From: Ramlibacter terrae
GTDB taxonomy: Bacteria > Pseudomonadota > Gammaproteobacteria > Burkholderiales > Burkholderiaceae_C
Assembly (NCBI GenBank): GCA_013127575.1
Contig: CP053418.1
Location: 3,720,001 to 3,784,000, forward strand
Length of the DNA stretch: 64,000 nt
Direction: 5' to 3'
In this document: positions 42,869-53,286 of the stretch, piece by piece
Numbering within the stretch: position 1 is the first letter of the stretch
How the letters are laid out: the number at the start of each line of letters is the position of its first letter
Made by a program: the position numbers and the translations under genes
Notes under the pieces: generated by a model
Databases searched by the model: none
Told to the model about the DNA's origin: nothing
Seen by the model: only the letters and a program-made list of their open reading frames with translations

Positions 42869-43294
42869 ATGACAGAGCTCGCCAAGAAGCGGCCCGAGTT
42901 CCGCAACATCAACGCCTTCAAGGACCTGCCGACGTACCGGCTGCCCGCGCCGGGCTGGGTGTCGATCCTGCACCGCATCAGCGGCGTGCTGATGTTCGTG
43001 CTGCTGCCTTTCATCATCTGGATGTTCGACGCCTCGGTGTCGTCGGAAATTTCCAGCGCGAAGTTCCGCCACTTCTTCAACGACGGCGCCGTGGGCGTGA
43101 TCGCCAAGCTGGTCGCCCTCGCGCTGATCTGGGCCTACCTGCACCACTTCATCGCCGGCCTGCGCCACGTGTGGATGGACGTGAGCCACAAGGCGGTCAG
43201 CAAGGAATGGGGCGGCACGTCGGCCAAGGTCACGCTGGTGTCCAGCCTGGTCCTGACCTTCCTGCTGGCGCTCAAGCTGTTCGGCGTGTACTGA
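42869..43294 (+). CDS. sdhC: Succinate dehydrogenase cytochrome b556 subunit
   Basis: Membrane anchor of complex II. 141 residues, frame intact: RPEFRNINAFKDL at the N-terminus, then the SdhC motif WVSILHRISGVLMF, a second helix VIAKLVALALIWAYLHHFIAGLRH with haem-ligand-type His, and a third helix at the C-terminus. First gene of sdhCDAB-sdhE-gltA. Confidence 0.95.
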   Translation: MTELAKKRPEFRNINAFKDLPTYRLPAPGWVSILHRISGVLMFVLLPFIIWMFDASVSSEISSAKFRHFFNDGAVGVIAKLVALALIWAYLHHFIAGLRHVWMDVSHKAVSKEWGGTSAKVTLVSSLVLTFLLALKLFGVY

Positions 43295-43311
43295 AGTCAG
43301 GAGCAAACGAC

Positions 43312-43677
43312 ATGGCAATCAACCACGGCACCCGCCGCAGCGTCGTCGGCGCCCACTACGGCACCCGCGACTGGCTGGCCCAGCGCGCCACGGCCGTCCT
43401 GATGGCGGTCTTCACCGTCGTCGTCCTGGCCTCGGTGATCTTCTCCCGCGGCCCGGTCTCGTACGAGAGCTGGGCCGGCATCTTCCATCCCCAGTGGATG
43501 AAGATGCTCACCTTCGCCACGATCGTCGGCCTGGTCTACCACGTGTGGGTCGGCATGCGCGACGTGCTGATGGACTACGTCAAGCCGGTGGGCATCCGCC
43601 TGGCACTCCAGGTCCTCGTCATCGTCTGGCTGGTCGGCTGCGCCGGCTGGGCCATCCAGGTCCTCTGGAGAGTTTGA
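43312..43677 (+). CDS. sdhD: Succinate dehydrogenase hydrophobic membrane anchor
   Basis: 121 residues, frame intact, with three transmembrane helices: [40 protein letters not shown] (with the haem-ligand His) and [19 protein letters not shown]. The N-terminus [11 protein letters not shown] is typical of betaproteobacterial SdhD. It follows sdhC by 17 bp with a CAGGAG ribosome binding site. Confidence 0.95.
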   Translation: MAINHGTRRSVVGAHYGTRDWLAQRATAVLMAVFTVVVLASVIFSRGPVSYESWAGIFHPQWMKMLTFATIVGLVYHVWVGMRDVLMDYVKPVGIRLALQVLVIVWLVGCAGWAIQVLWRV

Positions 43678-43684
43678 GAACACC

Positions 43685-45491
43685 ATGAGCTACACCAGCA
43701 AGAACATCACCACCCGCAAGTTCGACGTCGTCATCGTCGGCGCCGGCGGCTCCGGCATGCGCGCGTCGCTCCAGCTTTCGCTGGCGGGCCTGAACGTCGC
43801 CGTGCTGTCCAAGGTGTTCCCCACCCGCTCGCACACCGTCGCCGCGCAGGGCGGCATCGGCGCTTCGCTCGGCAACATGTCCGAGGACAACTGGCACTAC
43901 CACTTCTACGACACCGTCAAGGGCTCCGACTGGCTCGGCGACCAGGACGCCATCGAGTTCATGTGCCGTGAAGCACCGAAGGTCGTGTATGAGCTCGAGC
44001 ACTTCGGCATGCCGTTCGACCGCAACCCCGACGGCACGATCTACCAGCGCCCGTTCGGCGGCCACACCGCCAACTACGGCGAGAAGCCGGTGCAGCGCGC
44101 CTGCGCCGCGGCCGACCGCACCGGCCACGCCATGCTGCACACGCTGTACCAGCAGAACGTGCGCGCCAAGACCAGCTTCTTCGTCGAGTGGATGGCGCTC
44201 GACCTGATCCGCGACGCCGACGGCGACGTGGTCGGCGTGACCGCGCTGGAGATGGAGACCGGCGACCTGCACGTGCTGCACGCCAAGACCGTGCTGCTGG
44301 CCACCGGCGGCGCGGGCCGCATCTTCGCGGCTTCCACCAACGCCTTCATCAACACCGGCGACGGCTGGGCATGGCGGCGCGCGCCGGCATCCCGCTGGAA
44401 GACATGGAGTTCTGGCAGTTCCACCCGACCGGCGTGGCCGGCGCGGGCGTGCTGCTGACCGAAGGCTGCCGCGGCGAAGGCGCCATCCTGCTGAACAGCA
44501 ACGGCGAACGCTTCATGGAGCGCTACGCGCCCACGCTGAAGGACTGGCACCGCGCGACTTCGTCTCGCGTTCGATGGACCAGGAGATCAAGGAAGGGCGC
44601 GGCTGCGGTCCCAACAAGGACTACGTGCTGCTCAAGCTCGACCACCTCGGCGCCGAGACGATCCACAAGCGCCTGCCCTCGGTGTACGAGATCGGCGTCA
44701 ACTTCGCCAACGTCGACATCACGCGCGAGCCGATCCCGGTCGTGCCCACCATCCACTACCAGATGGGCGGCATCCCGACCAACATCAACGGCCAGGTCGT
44801 GTCGCAGCAACCCGGCGACGACAACGCGCCCATCAACGGCCTGTACGCGGTGGGCGAATGCTCCTGCGTCAGCGTGCACGGCGCCAACCGGCTGGGCACC
44901 AACTCCCTGCTCGACCTGCTGGTGTTCGGCAAGGCCGCCGGCAACCACATCGTCGAGTTCGCCAGCCGCAGCAAGTCGCACAAGCCGCTGCCGGCCAACT
45001 GCGCCGACCAGTCGCTGGAACGCCTGAACCGCCTCGAAGCCACCGCTTCGGGCGAGTACGCGCAGGACGTCGCCAACGACATCCGCGCTTCCATGCAGCA
45101 GCACGCGGCGGTGTTCCGCACGCAGGCCAGCATGGACGAAGGCGTGCGCAAGATCGCGGCGATCCGCGAACGCGTGGGCTCCATCGGCCTGAAGGACAAG
45201 TCCAAGGTGTTCAACACCGCCCGCATCGAGGCGCTGGAAGTCGAGAACCTGATCGAGGCGGCGCAGGCCACGATCGTCTCGGCGGCCGCCCGCAAGGAAT
45301 GCCGCGGCGCCCACACCGTCAAGGACTACGAGCGCCCGGTGGACGACCCGGCCGCGCCCATGGGCCGCGACGACGCCAACTGGATGAAGCACAGCCTCTG
45401 GTACAGCGAAGGCAGCCGGCTCGCGTACAAGGCCGTCAAGCTCAAGCCGCTGACGGTGGATTCGGTGCCGCCGAAGGTGCGGACCTTCTAA
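43685..45491 (+). CDS. sdhA: Succinate dehydrogenase flavoprotein subunit
   Basis: Oxidises succinate to fumarate with covalent FAD. The FAD Rossmann motif [17 protein letters not shown], the flavinylation site [48 protein letters not shown] and the catalytic-region [14 protein letters not shown] are all present; about 602 residues. Two lesions, near 44368 and 44550, both CCTGG read as CTGG. Matured by the SdhE encoded downstream. Confidence 0.96.
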
Positions 45492-45545
45492 GCAGGTTTA
45501 CGTACCGCCGCCGCCCCCAAAAGCCCTCAAGATAACGGACACCCC

Positions 45546-46248
45546 ATGGAAAAGCACCTTCCACATCTATCGCTACGATCCCGACAAGGACGCCAAGCCG
45601 TTCATGCAGACGGTCGAGATCGAGCTGGAGGGCAACGAGCGCATGCTGCTCGACGCCCTGATGAAGCTCAAGGCGCAGGACCCGACGCTGTCGTTCCGCC
45701 GTTCGTGCCGCGAAGGCGTTTGCGGCTCCGACGCCATGAACATCAACGGCAAGAACGGCCTCGCGTGCCTGACGAACCTGCTGACGCTCAAGGGCCCGAT
45801 CACGCTCAAGCCGCTGCCGGGGCTGCCGGTCATCCGCGACCTGATCGTGGACATGACCGACTTCTTCAAGCAGTACCACTCGATCAAGCCCTACCGGTCA
45901 ACGACAACATCCCGCCCGAAACCGAGCGGCTGCAGTCGCCCGAAGAGCGCGACGAGCTGAACGGCCTGTACGAGTGCATCCTGTGCGCGAGCTGCTCGAC
46001 GAGCTGCCCGAGCTTCTGGTGGAACCCCGACAAGTTCGTCGGCCCGGCCGGCCTGCTGCAGGCCTACCGCTTCATCGCCGACAGCCGCGACGAAGCCACC
46101 AACGAGCGCCCTGGACAACCTCGAGGACCCGTACCGCCTGTTCCGTTGCCACACGATCATGAACTGCGTCGACGTCTGCCCCAAGGGGCTGAACCCGACC
46201 ATGGCGATCGGCAAGATCAAGGAGCTGATGGTCCGCCGCGCCGTGTGA
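45546..46248 (+). CDS. sdhB: Succinate dehydrogenase iron-sulfur subunit
   Basis: Carries the electron chain from FAD to quinone. Clusters: [12 protein letters not shown] with a further Cys for [2Fe-2S], [12 protein letters not shown] and [14 protein letters not shown] for [4Fe-4S] and [3Fe-4S]. About 234 residues. Lesions near 45896 (CCTGG read as CCGG) and 46110 (extra C in CCTGG). The first codons are also out of frame with [10 protein letters not shown], so the exact start near 45546 is uncertain. Confidence 0.94.
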
Positions 46249-46262
46249 CCATCCCTGAGACA

Positions 46263-46556
46263 ATGGAACAAGAGCTGCTCGACGAGCGGGGCCTCAGCAA
46301 GCTCCGGTGGCGTTGCCGCCGGGGGCTGCTCGAGAACGACCTGCTCATCGAACGCTTCTTCGATCGGCACGCCGCCGCCCTCACCGTGGGGCAGGCGCAA
46401 GGGCTGGGCGAGTTGATGGACCTGGCGGACAACGACCTGCTGGACCTGCTGCTGCGGCGGCGGGAACCCGAAGGCGAACTGGCCCGCCCCCAAGTGAAAG
46501 AAGTGCTGGAGATGCTGCGCCTGCCGGCCGCCGCGTCGCCGCAACCCGGGCATTGA
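46263..46556 (+). CDS. sdhE: Succinate dehydrogenase assembly factor SdhE
   Basis: A small soluble protein (97 residues) that helps attach FAD to SdhA. It shows the SdhE hallmark in the sequence [19 protein letters not shown], where RG-x2-E is the SdhA-contact motif, and [19 protein letters not shown]. The frame is intact. It lies 14 bp after sdhB and 18 bp before gltA in the same operon. Confidence 0.93.
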   Translation: MEQELLDERGLSKLRWRCRRGLLENDLLIERFFDRHAAALTVGQAQGLGELMDLADNDLLDLLLRRREPEGELARPQVKEVLEMLRLPAAASPQPGH

Positions 46557-46574
46557 AACTATCAGGAAACCGAT

Positions 46575-47884
46575 ATGAAACTCGCTGACAAGAAAGCCAC
46601 CCTGTCGTTCAGCAACGGCAGCCCCAGCGTCGACCTGCCGGTCTACCAGGGCAGCATCGGCCCGGAAGTGATCGACATCCGCAAGCTGTACGCGCAGACC
46701 GGCATGTTCACGTACGACCCGGGCTTCATGTCCACGGCTTCCTGCCAGTCCTCGATCACCTACATCGACGGCGACAAGGGCGAGCTGCTGTACCGCGGCT
46801 ACCCCATCGAGCAGCTGGCCGAGAACTGCGACTTCCTCGAGACCTGCCACCTGCTGCTGTACGGGGAGCTGCCGAACGAGCAGAAGAAGAAGGAGTTCGA
46901 CGCCCGCGTGACCAACCACACGATGGTCAACGAGCAGATGCAGTTCTTCCTGCGCGGCTTCCGCCGTGACGCCCACCCGATGGCCGTCATGACGGGGCTG
47001 GTCGGCGCGCTGTCGGCCTTCTATCACGACAGCACCGACATCAACAATCCCGAGCACCGCGAGATCTCGGCGATCCGCCTGATCGCGAAGATGCCCACGC
47101 TGGTCGCCATGGCGTACAAGTACAGCGTCGGCCAGCCGTACATCTACCCGAAGAACGACCTGTCGTACACCGCGAACTTCATGCGCATGATGTTCGCCAC
47201 GCCGTGCGAGGAGTACGTGCCCAACGACGTGCTGGTGCGCGCGATGGACCGCATCTTCATCCTGCACGCCGACCACGAGCAGAACGCCTCCACCTCCACG
47301 GTCCGCCTGTGCGGCTCGTCGGGCACCAACCCGTTCGCGGCCATCGCTGCCGGCGTGGCCTGCCTGTGGGGCCCGGCGCACGGCGGCGCCAACGAAGCCG
47401 CGCTGAACATGCTGGAAGACATCCAGAAGATGGGCGGCGTGGCCAAGATCGGCGAGTTCGTCTCGAAGGTCAAGGACAAGAACAGCGGCATCAAGCTGAT
47501 GGGCTTCGGCCACCGCGTGTACAAGAACTACGACCCGCGCGCCAAGCTGATGCGCGAGACCTGCCACGAAGTTCTGTCCGAGCTGGGCCGGAGAACGACC
47601 CGCTGTTCAAGCTGGCGATGGCCCTGGAGAAGGTGGCGCTGGAAGACGAGTACTTCGTCAGCCGCAAGCTGTACCCGAACGTCGACTTCTACTCGGGTAT
47701 CGTGCAGCGCGCGATCGGCATCCCGGTCAGCCTGTTCACCGCGATCTTCGCGCTGGCCCGCACGGTCGGCTGGATCGCCCAGCTGAACGAAATGATCGGC
47801 GACCCGGAGTACAAGATCGGCCGTCCGCGCCAGCTGTTCACGGGTTCGGTGAAGCGGGATGTGGCGCCGATCGACAAGCGCTGA
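46575..47884 (+). CDS. gltA: Citrate synthase
   Basis: Type II hexameric citrate synthase, about 436 residues. The start has [20 protein letters not shown]; key parts are GYPIEQLAE, the active-site region [30 protein letters not shown] and [14 protein letters not shown]. One lesion near 47589 (CCTGG read as CCGG), after which the frame continues [21 protein letters not shown]. Last gene of the sdh operon, followed by a terminator. Confidence 0.96.
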
Positions 47885-47902
47885 TTCGCAACCTTTCCAG
47901 AC

Positions 47903-47926
47903 AAGGCTCGCTTCGGCGGGCCTTTT
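47903..47926 (+). terminator. Terminator of the sdh-gltA operon
   Basis: Stem AAGGCtCGC/GCGgGCCTT with a TTCG loop and a short T-rich tail, 19 bp after the gltA stop. Confidence 0.8.
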
Positions 47927-47942
47927 CTTGTGCCTAGGCCGT

Positions 47943-48226
47943 CGGCAAACCCGCGCACGGGCGGGCTGCGCCGCGCGGCAGGGCGTCCGGCCGCAAGCGG
48001 CCGGCAAACCTGCGCTGCCCGGTCTTGCGGCCCACGCGCCGTAACTCACTGCGAGTTGGCCGCAGGCGGCCAACTCTCCGTTCGAACAGACAGCGCGAGC
48101 ATGAGACGGTCGCGGGGCTCGATACGCTCCGCTCTCGTAGCCCCGCTGGGCCGCAAGACCGGACAGCGCAGGCGCTCCTGCCTGATCGCGCGACACAGCC
48201 CACCCGCACGCGGGTTTTGCGGGGAC
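47943..48226. repeat. Large imperfect inverted-repeat element
   Basis: A 284-bp gene-free stretch whose two halves are imperfect reverse complements. The clearest arms are CCTGCGCTGCCCGGTCTTGC (from about 48010) against its near-complement ending near 48173, and the outer AAACCCGCGCACGGGCGGGC against the complement at about 48200-48222. At the centre is a perfect hairpin GAGTTGGCCGC-AG-GCGGCCAACTC. It could be a non-autonomous mobile element or a structured RNA. No coding frame supported. Confidence 0.65.
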
Positions 48227-48253
48227 GGGGCGCTGCGGCTGGCCGCCCCTTCT

Positions 48254-48338
48254 CGTCATCCCCGCGAAGGCGGGGATCCGTGGCTTCCATGCACCCGGGA
48301 GCGGGGGCGCTGGATTCCCGCCTTCGCGGGAATGACGG
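48254..48338. repeat. Pair of REP-like palindromes in opposite orientation
   Basis: CGTCATCCCCGCGAAGGCGGGGAT (48254-48278 or so) and ATTCCCGCCTTCGCGGGAATGACG (48313-48336) flank a 30-bp spacer, a BIME-like arrangement. The second copy adjoins the end of the minus-strand BON gene. Confidence 0.75.
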
Positions 48339-48341
48339 GGT

Positions 48342-48785
48342 TCAAGGCACCACCCGCAACTGGTTGATGACGCCCATCACGTCGTCGACCAGCAGCACCG
48401 CCCGCTCCATCTCCTGCGACTGCTCCTTCGTTCGTACGCACCCCGTCAGCGTGACGAGCCGCCGCTCCCCCAGCACCCACACCGACGTTTCCGTGAACCT
48501 GCCGTCCTGCTGGATGTACTGCGCCACCCGCGGGACGATCTCCTTGTCGTAGAGGTAGGAGTTCGGCAGCCGGCAACGGCCCGCGCGGTAGCAGCTGCCG
48601 CCGTGCTGCGAGCGCACGTGCGCCTCCTTGCGGACTTCCTCGTCGGTGAAACCCGGCCCGGGCGGGACCGGGCAGCTCGCGATGGAGCGCGTCACCTGCA
48701 CGAATGGGTCGTCGAAGTGGTTCTTGCGCTCCTGTGCGCCCACGGTTGCGGCACAGAACACCAATCCGAGCAGCCGATACCTCAT
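48342..48785 (-). CDS. BON-domain periplasmic protein
   Basis: 147 residues, frame intact. Signal peptide [18 protein letters not shown], an N-terminal segment with two Cys (SIASCP and [12 protein letters not shown]), then a BON-like fold: [31 protein letters not shown] and [18 protein letters not shown] proteins bind membranes or outer-membrane partners; the role here is unknown. Divergent from the LysR gene. Confidence 0.8.
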   Translation of the reverse strand: MRYRLLGLVFCAATVGAQERKNHFDDPFVQVTRSIASCPVPPGPGFTDEEVRKEAHVRSQHGGSCYRAGRCRLPNSYLYDKEIVPRVAQYIQQDGRFTETSVWVLGERRLVTLTGCVRTKEQSQEMERAVLLVDDVMGVINQLRVVP

Positions 48786-48878
48786 CCCATACCCTCCTCG
48801 CGCTGACGGCCATCGCCGATCACGATGGCCGAGCCCCTACTTTACTGAGAAAATCCGGTTTCGCCATCGCCCACCGCG

Positions 48879-49847
48879 ATGCCCCAACCGATGGAAACCT
48901 CCGAACGCTCTTTCGCCCGCCGGATCGACCTGACCTCGCTGCAGCTGTTCGTCGCTGTCTGCGAGCTGGGTTCGATCGGCCGTGCCGCCGAGCGCGAGTT
49001 CATCGCCGCTTCCGCCGTCAGCAAGCGCCTGTCGGACCTCGAAGCCACGCTGCACACCCCGCTGTTGTACCGCCATACGCGCGGCGTCGACCTGACGCCC
49101 GCCGGCGAGAGCCTGCTGCACCACGCGCGCTCGGTGCTCTTCAGCCTCGAGAAGATGCAGGCCGAACTGAGCGAGTACGCGCAGGGCGTGCGGGGCCACG
49201 TGCGAATCCACTCCAACATCTCCGCCATCGTGCAGTTCCTGCCGGAAGACCTCGGCGCCTTCACGCGCGAGCACCCGCAGGTCAAGATCGACCGGAGGAG
49301 CACCTCAGCACCGAGGTGCTGCGCGCGGTGCAGGAAGGCGCGGCCGATGTCGGCATCTGCCATGCTGGCGTCGCCGGCAGCCATGGCCTGCAGGCCCTGC
49401 CCTACCGCCGCGACGAGCTGGTGCTGATCGTGCCGCGCCGCCATCCGTTGGCGCGCCGCAAGGAGATCGCGTTCGAGGACACGCTCGACCTCGACCACGT
49501 GGGCCTGCACTCCAGCAGCTCGATCTACCTCGCGATGCGCGAGGCGGCCGCGGCCAAGGGCCGCACGATCCGCCTGCGCATCCACGTCACCGGCCTCGAC
49601 GCCATGTGCCGCATGATCCACAACGGCCTCGGCGTCGGCGTGATGCCGCGCCGCGCCTTCACGCTGATGCACGGCGTGGGCGACCTCGAATGCGTGCCTG
49701 GCCGACGCCCGGGCCGAGCGCGAGATCAGCCTGGTGGCGCGCGATTTCTCCACCCTGCCCCTCACCGCCCGCCTGCTGGTGGACCACCTGCGCGCGCGCG
49801 CCGACGGCACCGCCGCGGGCACGAAGCCGCTCGCGACCGCCGCATAG
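48879..49847 (+). CDS. LysR-family regulator upstream of leuCDB
   Basis: About 322 residues. The N-terminal helix-turn-helix has [20 protein letters not shown] and [20 protein letters not shown]; the effector domain has [20 protein letters not shown] and [20 protein letters not shown]. Lesions near 49292 (CCTGG read as CCGG) and near 49698 (at CCTGG). It ends 24 bp before leuC on the same strand and may regulate it, though its effector is unknown. A start further in (MET, 48891) is possible. Confidence 0.88.
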
Positions 49848-49870
49848 AATCGAAAAGCAAAGGAAGTTCC

Positions 49871-51295
49871 ATGGGACGCACCCTCTACGACAAGATCTGG
49901 GACGAGCACGTCGTCCACTCGGAAGAAGACGGCACCGCCATCCTCTACATCGACCGCCACCCGGTGCACGAAGTGACCAGCCCGCAGGCGTTCGAAGGCC
50001 TGCGCGAAGCCGGCCGCAAGGTCTGGCGCATCAGCTCGGTCGTCGCCACGGCGGACCACAACACGCCCACCACCGGCTGGGAGCTGGGCTACGACGGCAT
50101 CACCGACCCGATCAGCAAGGAGCAGATCACCACGCTCGACAAGAACATGGCGGAATACGGCGCGGCGGCGTACTTCCCCTTCCTGTCCAAGCGGCAAGGC
50201 ATCGTCCACGTGATCGGCCCCGAGCAGGGCGCGACGCTGCCGGGCATGACGGTCGTCTGCGGCGATTCGCACACCTCCACGCACGGCGCGTTCGGCGCGC
50301 TGGCGCACGGCATCGGGACTTCGGAAGTCGAGCACGTGCTGGCCACGCAGACGCTGCTGGCGAAGAAGGCCAAGAACCTGCTGGTGCAGGTCGACGGCAA
50401 GCTGGCCCCCGGCGTCACCGCCAAGGACATCGTGCTGGCGATCATCGGCCGCATCGGCACCGCCGGCGGCACGGGCTACACGATCGAGTTCGCCGGCTCC
50501 GCCATCCGCGGCCTGTCGATGGAAGGCCGCATGACGGTCTGCAACATGGCCATCGAAGCCGGCGCGCGCGCGCGCGGGCCTGGTGGCGGTGGACGAAAAG
50601 ACCATCGAGTACGTGCGCGGCCGGCCGCTGGCGCCCAAGGGCGTCGAGTGGGACCAGGCGGTGGCGTACTGGCGCACGCTGCAGTCGGACCCGGACGCGA
50701 AGTTCGATGCGGTCGTCAAGCTCGATGCCACGCAGATCCTGCCGCAGGTCACCCGGGGCACCTCGCCCGAGATGGTGCTGGGCATCGACGCCCGCGTGCC
50801 GGACCCCGACCGCGAGAAGGACGACAACAAGCGCGGCGCCATCGAGCGCGCGCTCACCTACATGGGCCTGCAGCCGGGCAAGCCGCTCAACGACATCTAC
50901 GTCGACAAGGTGTTCATCGGCTCGTGCACCAACAGCCGCATCGAAGACATGCGCGAAGCCGCCGCCATGGTGAAGAAGCTGGGCCGCAAGGTCGCTTCCA
51001 ACATCAAGCTGGCGATGGTGGTGCCGGGTTCGGGGCTGGTGAAGGACCAGGCCGAGCGCGAAGGCCTGCACGAGATCTTCAAGGCCGCCGGTTTCGAGTG
51101 GCGAGAGCCGGGCTGCTCGATGTGCTGGCCATGAACGCCGACCGGCTGGAGCCGGGCGAGCGCTGCGCCTCTACCAGCAACCGCAATTTCGAAGGCCGCC
51201 AGGGCGCCGGCGGCCGCACGCACCTCGTCAGCCCCGCCATGGCGGCGGCGGCCGCGGTGCATGGGCATTTCGTCGACGTGCGCCAGTTCGCCTGA
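49871..51295 (+). CDS. leuC: 3-isopropylmalate dehydratase large subunit
   Basis: Isomerises 2- to 3-isopropylmalate in leucine synthesis, with LeuD. The segments [47 protein letters not shown] (Fe-S Cys) and [15 protein letters not shown] (two Fe-S Cys) are diagnostic. About 474 residues. Two lesions: near 50575, where a (CG)n run beside CCTGG appears expanded by about four bases, and near 51125 (CCTGG read as CTGG). Followed by leuD after 14 bp. Confidence 0.96.
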   Translation: MGRTLYDKIWDEHVVHSEEDGTAILYIDRHPVHEVTSPQAFEGLREAGRKVWRISSVVATADHNTPTTGWELGYDGITDPISKEQITTLDKNMAEYGAAAYFPFLSKRQGIVHVIGPEQGATLPGMTVVCGDSHTSTHGAFGALAHGIGTSEVEHVLATQTLLAKKAKNLLVQVDGKLAPGVTAKDIVLAIIGRIGTAGGTGYTIEFAGSAIRGLSMEGRMTVCNMAIEAGARARGPGGGGRKDHRVRARPAAGAQGRRVGPGGGVLAHAAVGPGREVRCGRQARCHADPAAGHPGHLARDGAGHRRPRAGPRPREGRQQARRHRARAHLHGPAAGQAAQRHLRRQGVHRLVHQQPHRRHARSRRHGEEAGPQGRFQHQAGDGGAGFGAGEGPGRARRPARDLQGRRFRVARAGLLDVLAMNADRLEPGERCASTSNRNFEGRQGAGGRTHLVSPAMAAAAAVHGHFVDVRQFA

Positions 51296-51309
51296 GTTCG
51301 GGGACCATC

Positions 51310-51953
51310 ATGGACAAGTTCACCATCCACAAGGGCGTCGTGGCCCCCATCGACCGCGAGAACGTCGACACCGACGCGATCATCCCCAAGCAGTTCCTGA
51401 AGTCGATCCGCAAGACCGGCTTCGGGCCGAACCTGTTCGACGAGTGGCGCTACCTCGACCACGGCGAGCCGGGCGAGGACATCACCAAGCGCAAGCCCAA
51501 CCCGGACTTCGTGCTGAACCAGCCGCGCTACAAGGGCGCGTCGGTGCTGCTGGCACGGCGCAACTTCGGCTGCGGTTCGTCGCGCGAGCACGCGCCGTGG
51601 GCGATCCAGCAGTACGGCTTCCGCGCGCTGATCGCGCCGAGCTTCGCCGACATCTTCTTCAACAACTGCTTCAAGAACGGCCTGCTGCCGATCGTGCTGC
51701 CCGAGTCGACGGTGGCGGGCTGTTCGACGACGTGCTGGCCTTCCCCGGCTACGAACTCACCGTCGACCTGCCGCGCCAGGTGATCGTCAAGCCGCAGGGC
51801 GAAGAGATCCCGTTCGACGTGCAGGCCTTCCGCAAGCACTGCCTGCTCAACGGCTTCGACGACATCGGCCTCACGCTGCTGCAGTCGGAAAAGATCAAGT
51901 CGTTCGAAGCGCAGCGCCTGGCCACCAAGCCGTGGCTCGCCCATACGCTGTAG
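51310..51953 (+). CDS. leuD: 3-isopropylmalate dehydratase small subunit
   Basis: Partner of LeuC; about 214 residues. [38 protein letters not shown], the swivel-loop [15 protein letters not shown] and the substrate-binding end [14 protein letters not shown]. One frameshift near 51720 in [11 protein letters not shown], where a C is missing in GGCCTG; this is not a CCWGG site. A palindromic repeat separates it from leuB. Confidence 0.95.
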
Positions 51954-51956
51954 AAA

Positions 51957-52096
51957 TCGGACCGCCGAAACGCAGAGGGCGCAAAGGATTCGCAGAAGAC
52001 GCAGAAAAGACATGAAGACACTTTGGTTTTCCTTCTGCGACTTCTGCGCAACTTCTGCGCCCTCTGCGTTCAAAGGCTGTCCGCTCCCGCCTTCCA
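51957..52096. repeat. Intergenic palindromic repeat, copy 2
   Basis: Between leuD and leuB. AACGCAGAGGGCGC on the left pairs with GCGCCCTCTGCGTT on the right, and the right end has the CCGCTCCCGC boundary word; the left boundary is degenerate. Fills nearly the whole 160-bp gap. Confidence 0.8.
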
Positions 52097-52113
52097 GCCA
52101 TTGAAAGCACAAA

Positions 52114-53208
52114 ATGAAAATCGCAGTCCTCCCCGGTGACGGCATCGGCACCGAGATCGTCGCCGAGGCCATCAAGGTCCTCGACGTGCTCGACCTGCCG
52201 TTCGAGATGGAAAACGCGCTGGTCGGCGGCGCCGCCTACGAAGCGCATGGCCACCCGCTGCCCGAGGCCACGCTGAAGCTGGCCAAGGAAGCCGATGCGA
52301 TCCTGTTCGGCGCGGTCGGCGACTGGAAGTACGACAAGCTCGAGCGCCAGTTCCGTCCCGAGCAGGCCATCCCGGGGCTGCGCAAGAACCTCGGCCTGTT
52401 CGCCAACTTCCGGCCGGCCATCTGCTACGAGCAGCTGGTCGGCGCTTCCAGCCTGAAGCCCGAGCTGATCGCCGGACTCGACATCCTGATCATCCGCGAG
52501 CTGACCGGCGACATCTACTTCGGCCAGCCGCGCGGCCGCCGCACCGCGCCCGATGGCGCCTTCGCCGGCGCCGAGGAAGCGTTCGACACCATGCGCTATG
52601 CGCGGCCGGAGATCGAGCGCATCGCCCACGTCGCCTTCCGGGCGGCCCGCAAGCGCAGCAAGCGCGTGACCAGCGTCGACAAGGCGAACGTGCTGGAGAC
52701 TTTCCAGTTCTGGAAGGACGTGGTCACCGAGGTCGGCCAGCAGTACCCGGACGTCGAACTCGACCACATGTACGTCGACAACGCGGCCATGCAGCTCGTG
52801 CGCGCGCCCAAGAAGTTCGACGTAGTCGTCACCGGCAACATGTTCGGCGACATCCTCTCCGACGAGGCGGCGATGCTGACCGGCTCCATCGGCATGCTGC
52901 CTTCGGCCAGCCTGAACGCGAGCAACCGGGGGCTGTACGAACCCTCCCACGGCAGCGCGCCCGACATCGCCGGCCGGGGGATCGCTAATCCTTTGGCTAC
53001 AATATTGTCTGCCGCCATGATGCTCCGCTTCTCACTGAACCAGCCCCGGGCCGCCGACCGGATCGAGTCGGCCGTCAAGGACGTGCTCGCTTCGGGGCTG
53101 CGGACGGCGGACATCTGGGCGGAAGGCACGACCAAGGTCGGCACCCGCGAGATGGGCGACGCCGTCGTTGCGGCGATCACCAAGACGACCAAGATTACCA
53201 AGAGCTAG
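52114..53208 (+). CDS. leuB: 3-isopropylmalate dehydrogenase
   Basis: NAD-dependent oxidative decarboxylation in leucine synthesis. 364 residues, frame intact: [69 protein letters not shown] and [18 protein letters not shown]. The C-terminal residues KTTKITKS are a small charged extension. The codons for the segment [12 protein letters not shown] are unusually AT-rich and contain a TACAAT. Confidence 0.97.
   Translation: MKIAVLPGDGIGTEIVAEAIKVLDVLDLPFEMENALVGGAAYEAHGHPLPEATLKLAKEADAILFGAVGDWKYDKLERQFRPEQAIPGLRKNLGLFANFRPAICYEQLVGASSLKPELIAGLDILIIRELTGDIYFGQPRGRRTAPDGAFAGAEEAFDTMRYARPEIERIAHVAFRAARKRSKRVTSVDKANVLETFQFWKDVVTEVGQQYPDVELDHMYVDNAAMQLVRAPKKFDVVVTGNMFGDILSDEAAMLTGSIGMLPSASLNASNRGLYEPSHGSAPDIAGRGIANPLATILSAAMMLRFSLNQPRAADRIESAVKDVLASGLRTADIWAEGTTKVGTREMGDAVVAAITKTTKITKS
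52998..53003 (+). promoter_or_regulatory. Possible internal -10 box for asd inside leuB
   Basis: TACAAT within an AT-rich block (about 52985-53015) of otherwise GC3-saturated leuB, about 284 bp before the asd ATG. No good -35 can be assigned. Confidence 0.35.
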
Positions 53209-53286
53209 CAAGCTCCGGTTCGTCGCGCGCCCCTCCCGGCCCTGACGAGCCGGGGGACCAGAATCCAAACTGAAAGGCGCACGGCG

